From NCBI RefSeq assembly GCF_001005085.2, contig NZ_LBMU02000043.1, forward strand, positions 38,677 through 102,676: a stretch of 64,000 bases of DNA, written 5' to 3'. This document shows positions 61,160 to 64,000 of the stretch, in pieces. Each line of letters opens with the position of its first letter. The stretch's first letter is position 1. The position numbers and the translations under genes are program-made. Under the pieces are notes generated by a model. That model was not told where the DNA came from. It saw nothing but the letters and a program-made list of their open reading frames with translations, and made no database searches. The DNA is from Streptomyces humi (lineage in GTDB: Bacteria; Actinomycetota; Actinomycetes; Streptomycetales; Streptomycetaceae).

Positions 61160-62344
61160 GTGAAGGTCGACTGCGTCGGAGGCGGGCCCGCCGGCCTGTA
61201 TCTCGCGATCCTGCTCAAGAGGCAAAACCCGTCCCACGACGTCACCGTCCACGAGCGCAACCCCGAGGGCTCGACCTACGGCTGGGGCGTCACCTACTGG
61301 CGCGCCCTGCTCGACCGGCTCCACACGTACGACCCCGAGTCGGCCCGCCTCGTCGAGGAGAGCTCGGTGCGCTGGACCCAGGGGGTCGCCCACGTCCGCG
61401 ACCGGATCACCTGCCGTCCCGGCGACCCGGGCCACGGCATCGGCCGCCACCGCCTCCTGGAGATCCTCGCCGACCGCGCCCGGTCCCTCGGTGTGCGGCT
61501 GGAGTTCGAGGAGGAGATCACACCCGAGAACCTCCCCGAGGCCGACCTGGTCGTCGCCGCCGACGGCATCCACAGCGCCCTGCGCACCCGGCACGCCGGC
61601 CACTTCGGCACCCGGGTCACCGAGGGCCGCAACCACTACGTCTGGCTCGGCACCACCCAGGTCTTCGACTCCTTCACCTTCGCCTTCGCCGAGACCGGAC
61701 ACGGCTGGGTCTGGTGCTACGGCTACCCGTACGACGACGGGCACAGCACCTGCGTGATCGAGTGCGCCCCCGAGACGCTCACCGGCCTCGGCCTGGACGC
61801 GATGGACGAGGCCGGGCAACTCGTCGTGCTGGAGAAGCTGTTCGCCGGCGTCCTCGGCGGACAGCCGCTGATCGGCGGCTCCTCCGCGGCCTGGCCCGCC
61901 TTCCGCACCCTCACCAACCGCAGCTGGCACCACGGCAACCTGGTCCTGCTCGGCGACGCCGCCCACACCACCCACTACTCCATCGGCGCCGGCACCACCC
62001 TCGCCCTGGAGGACGCGATGTGCCTCGCCGACGCCCTGCGCGAGCACGGCGCCGTACCGCAGGCCCTCGCCGCCTACGAGGGCCGGCGCCGCGCCGAACT
62101 GGTCTCCGCCCAGAGCGCCGCCCGGCTGAGCGCCCAGTGGTACGAGAACCTGCCCCGTTACATCGACCTGCCCGCGCACCGCATGTTCGCCCTGCTGGGC
62201 CAGCGCCACTCGCCGCTGCTGCCCTACGTGCCGCCCCAGCTCTACTACGGCCTCGACAAGGCGGCCGGACGGCTGGAGACGCTGCGCCGGTTCAAGCGGT
62301 GGCTCGGACCGCGCGCGGCGCGCGCCCTGCACGTCCGGTCGTAG
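61160..62344 (+). CDS. FAD-dependent aromatic monooxygenase (VioD-like)
   Basis: A 394-residue flavoprotein monooxygenase. It starts MKVDCVGGGPAGLYLAILLK, the dinucleotide-binding GxGPAG turn; VAADGIHSALR (about 137) is the DG motif region, and LLGDAAHTTHYSIGAGTTLALEDA (about 268-291) the GD motif that binds FAD ribitol. The N-terminal STYGWGVTYWRALL matches violacein VioD and tryptophan hydroxylase-like enzymes. It probably hydroxylates an indole or phenol. GTG at 61160 follows AGGGGTG; starts six or seven codons upstream are possible. Neighbour of an efflux pump, so it may take part in detoxification or pigment formation. Confidence 0.85.
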   Translation: MKVDCVGGGPAGLYLAILLKRQNPSHDVTVHERNPEGSTYGWGVTYWRALLDRLHTYDPESARLVEESSVRWTQGVAHVRDRITCRPGDPGHGIGRHRLLEILADRARSLGVRLEFEEEITPENLPEADLVVAADGIHSALRTRHAGHFGTRVTEGRNHYVWLGTTQVFDSFTFAFAETGHGWVWCYGYPYDDGHSTCVIECAPETLTGLGLDAMDEAGQLVVLEKLFAGVLGGQPLIGGSSAAWPAFRTLTNRSWHHGNLVLLGDAAHTTHYSIGAGTTLALEDAMCLADALREHGAVPQALAAYEGRRRAELVSAQSAARLSAQWYENLPRYIDLPAHRMFALLGQRHSPLLPYVPPQLYYGLDKAAGRLETLRRFKRWLGPRAARALHVRS

Positions 62345-62371
62345 CCACCAGGCGCTTCCCGGGCCCGCGTT

Positions 62372-62413
62372 GGTGAAAGGTCATTCACCCGATAAGGTGA
62401 ATTCATATTCACC
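62372..62413. promoter_or_regulatory. two palindromic operators before MFS exporter
   Basis: GGTGAA-N6-TTCACC (62372-62389) and GGTGAATTCATATTCACC (62396-62413) are two 18-bp palindromes with start-to-start spacing of 24 bp. Paired identical arms of this size are typical of TetR or MarR repressor sites. They lie 31 bases before the exporter ATG. Confidence 0.7.
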
Positions 62414-62443
62414 TTCTTCTTCGCGTCGCCCGCAGGAGTGCCG

Positions 62444-63982
62444 ATGGACCGCCCCGCCCCGACCGCCGGCTCCGCGGAGCGGTCCGCCGCACCGCCCGGA
62501 CTCCGGGAGCGGCTGACGATCCCGGTCCTGGCCTTCGGCGGGATCCTCATGGCCGTCATGCAGACGGTGGTCGTCCCGCTCCTGCCGGACCTGCCCCGGC
62601 TCACCCACTCCTCGGCCGGCGCCGTCTCCTGGACGGTCACCGCGACCCTGCTCTCCGGGGCGGTCCTCACCCCCGTGCTCGGCCGGGCCGGCGACATGTA
62701 CGGCAAGCGCCGGGTGCTCACCGGCGCCCTCGCCCTGATGACGGTGGGCTCCGTGCTGTGCGCCCTGTCGTCGGACATCGCCGTGCTCATCGCCGCCCGC
62801 GCCATGCAGGGCGCCGCCGCCTCCGTCGTACCGCTGTCGATCAGCATCCTGCGGGACGAACTGCCGCCCGAGCGCCGGGGATCGGCGGTCGCGCTGATGA
62901 GCTCCACCGTCGGCATCGGCGCCGCGCTGGGCCTGCCGCTGGCCGCGCTGGTGGTGCAGTACTACGACTGGCACACCATGTTCTGGCTGACCAGCCTGCT
63001 CGGCGCGCTCGGGGTGGCCGCCGTGTGGTGGGCGGTGCGGGAGTCCCCGGTGCGTGAGGCCGGCCGGTTCGACGTGCTCGGCGCGCTCGGGCTCGCCGTC
63101 GCCCTCACCTGTCTGCTGCTCGGCGTCTCCCAGGGCGGTCAGTGGGGCTGGGGCAGCCCGCGGGTGCTGGGCCTGTTCGCCGCCGCGGTACTGGTGCTCG
63201 CCCTGTGGTGGTGGCAGCAGTTGCGCACCGCCCAGCCGCTGGTCGACCTGCACCTGGTGGCCAGGCCCCGGGTCGGCCTGTCCCACGTCGCCGCCCTGCT
63301 CACCGGGTTCGCCTTCTACGCCAACTCCCTCGTCACCGCCCAGCTGGTGCAGGCGCCGAAGGCGACCGGGTACGGTCTGGGCCTGTCCATCGTCGCCACC
63401 GGCCTGTGCCTGCTGCCCGGTGGCGTCACCATGCTGGTGTTCTCCCCGCTCTCGGCCCGGATCTCCGCCGCCCGCGGCCCGCGCGTCACCCTCGCCCTCG
63501 GCGCCGCGGTCATCGCCTGCGGATACGTGGTGCGCATCGCCGACAGCCGCGACCTCTGGATGATCATCCTGGGTGCCACCGTCGTCGCCACCGGCACCAC
63601 CCTGGCCTACTCCGCGCTGCCCACCCTCATCCTGCGGGCCGTCCCGGCGAGCCAGACCGCCTCCGCCAACGGCGTCAACGTCCTCATGCGCACCATCGGC
63701 CAGGCCACCTCCAGCGCCGCCGTGGCCGCCGTCCTCACCCATCACACCGGCCTCGTCGGCGGTGTCCCGATTCCCACCCTGCACGGCTACCTGCTGGCCT
63801 TCGCCATGGCCTGCGCCGTCGCACTCGCGGCCAGCGCCGCGGCCCTGTCCATACCCGGGGACAAGGCCCCCGGCGGCCGCGCGCCCGAGGACACGGCCCA
63901 CCCCGACGGGGCACCCCGCGAATCCCCGCGCGCCGCAGGCCGTGCCGAGGGCACCCGCGACGACGCGCTGGAGTCTCAATGA
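62444..63982 (+). CDS. MFS drug exporter (DHA2, 14-helix type)
   Basis: A 512-residue membrane protein with about fourteen helices. Motif A is GRAGDMYGKRRVL (near residue 80), the Arg in QGAAASVVPLSISILRDELPPERRGSA is motif B, and GIGAALGLPLAALVVQ is motif C of the antiporters. Such proteins export drugs or natural products with protons. A disordered Ala/Pro-rich tail follows the last helix. ATG at 62444 is five bases after AGGAG; a GTG at 62438 overlaps that site and is unlikely. Stop overlaps the next ATG (ATGA). Confidence 0.88.
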   Translation: MDRPAPTAGSAERSAAPPGLRERLTIPVLAFGGILMAVMQTVVVPLLPDLPRLTHSSAGAVSWTVTATLLSGAVLTPVLGRAGDMYGKRRVLTGALALMTVGSVLCALSSDIAVLIAARAMQGAAASVVPLSISILRDELPPERRGSAVALMSSTVGIGAALGLPLAALVVQYYDWHTMFWLTSLLGALGVAAVWWAVRESPVREAGRFDVLGALGLAVALTCLLLGVSQGGQWGWGSPRVLGLFAAAVLVLALWWWQQLRTAQPLVDLHLVARPRVGLSHVAALLTGFAFYANSLVTAQLVQAPKATGYGLGLSIVATGLCLLPGGVTMLVFSPLSARISAARGPRVTLALGAAVIACGYVVRIADSRDLWMIILGATVVATGTTLAYSALPTLILRAVPASQTASANGVNVLMRTIGQATSSAAVAAVLTHHTGLVGGVPIPTLHGYLLAFAMACAVALAASAAALSIPGDKAPGGRAPEDTAHPDGAPRESPRAAGRAEGTRDDALESQ

Positions 63983-64000
63983 CGAAGTCAAGCCGACTGC
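63979..64000 (+). CDS. start of next gene, overlapping exporter stop (partial)
   Basis: ATG at 63979 overlaps the exporter TGA (ATGA) and has GGAG five bases upstream. Only seven codons (MTKSSRL) are in the window, so the product cannot be named. Position and the palindromes upstream of the exporter would fit a MarR or TetR repressor, but this is a guess from context. Confidence 0.55.

Overview
The window is chromosomal DNA of a Streptomyces species or a very close relative. The evidence is the very high GC content with strong third-position bias, a sortase-anchored chaplin, an SPW-repeat protein, a streptophobe-type membrane protein, a DUF6777-type protein, mycothiol chemistry, a melC1-melC2 tyrosinase operon, a 2-methylisoborneol (2-MIB) cluster with an EshA shell protein, and one leucine TTA codon in an otherwise TTA-poor region. 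I saw no rRNA, tRNA, CRISPR array, integrase or transposase. The layout is a chromosome-arm-like mosaic of small operons.

Layout. 1-9.5 kb: 3' part of a baeRF3-type gene, alpha/beta hydrolase, asparagine synthetase, secreted S33 peptidase, long chaplin, a 24-bp minisatellite, two GNAT proteins and a GlsB-type membrane protein. 9.7-17.4 kb: a secreted protein, a secreted GH2 exo-glucosaminidase-type enzyme, a ROK repressor and a divergent APC permease; two related palindromes sit at the GH2 and ROK/permease promoters. 17.5-33 kb: a choline/glycine-betaine catabolic island. 33-43.5 kb: acyl-CoA-dehydrogenase-like and HD proteins, a DGPF protein with an ECF42-type sigma factor, GH19 chitinase with a DasR-like site, BlaI-M56 pair, VOC protein, adenosine deaminase, DinB, LysR and aldo/keto reductase. 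43.8-53.8 kb: a TTA-codon gene, an FHA-FHA-ABC transporter, an SH3-like protein, membrane and secreted proteins, an HATPase, a SigB-family sigma factor, methyltransferase, XRE regulator and VOC protein. 53.8-57.3 kb: eshA, 2-MIB synthase and GPP methyltransferase. 57.5-64 kb: alcohol dehydrogenase, RNase HI, tyrosinase operon, FAD monooxygenase, and an MFS exporter preceded by two palindromes.

The choline island is the most coherent system. A fused ProW-type permease with its ATPase and lipoprotein imports substrate. BetA and BetB convert choline to glycine betaine. A three-component Rieske system (ferredoxin, reductase, oxygenase) probably demethylates betaine to dimethylglycine and releases formaldehyde, which the S-(hydroxymethyl)mycothiol dehydrogenase can remove. 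A dimethylglycine-oxidase-type protein then makes sarcosine and a folate-bound one-carbon unit. An IclR regulator lies in the middle. I find a tandem palindrome, related to GTTGCG-N5-CGCAAC and repeated after exactly 19 bp, in front of all five catabolic transcription units, which suggests a single local regulon.

The second system of interest is the eshA shell gene with its terpene genes. The 2-MIB synthase here has only about 105 residues before its metal motif, so it appears to lack most of the long disordered N-terminal arm usual for the family.
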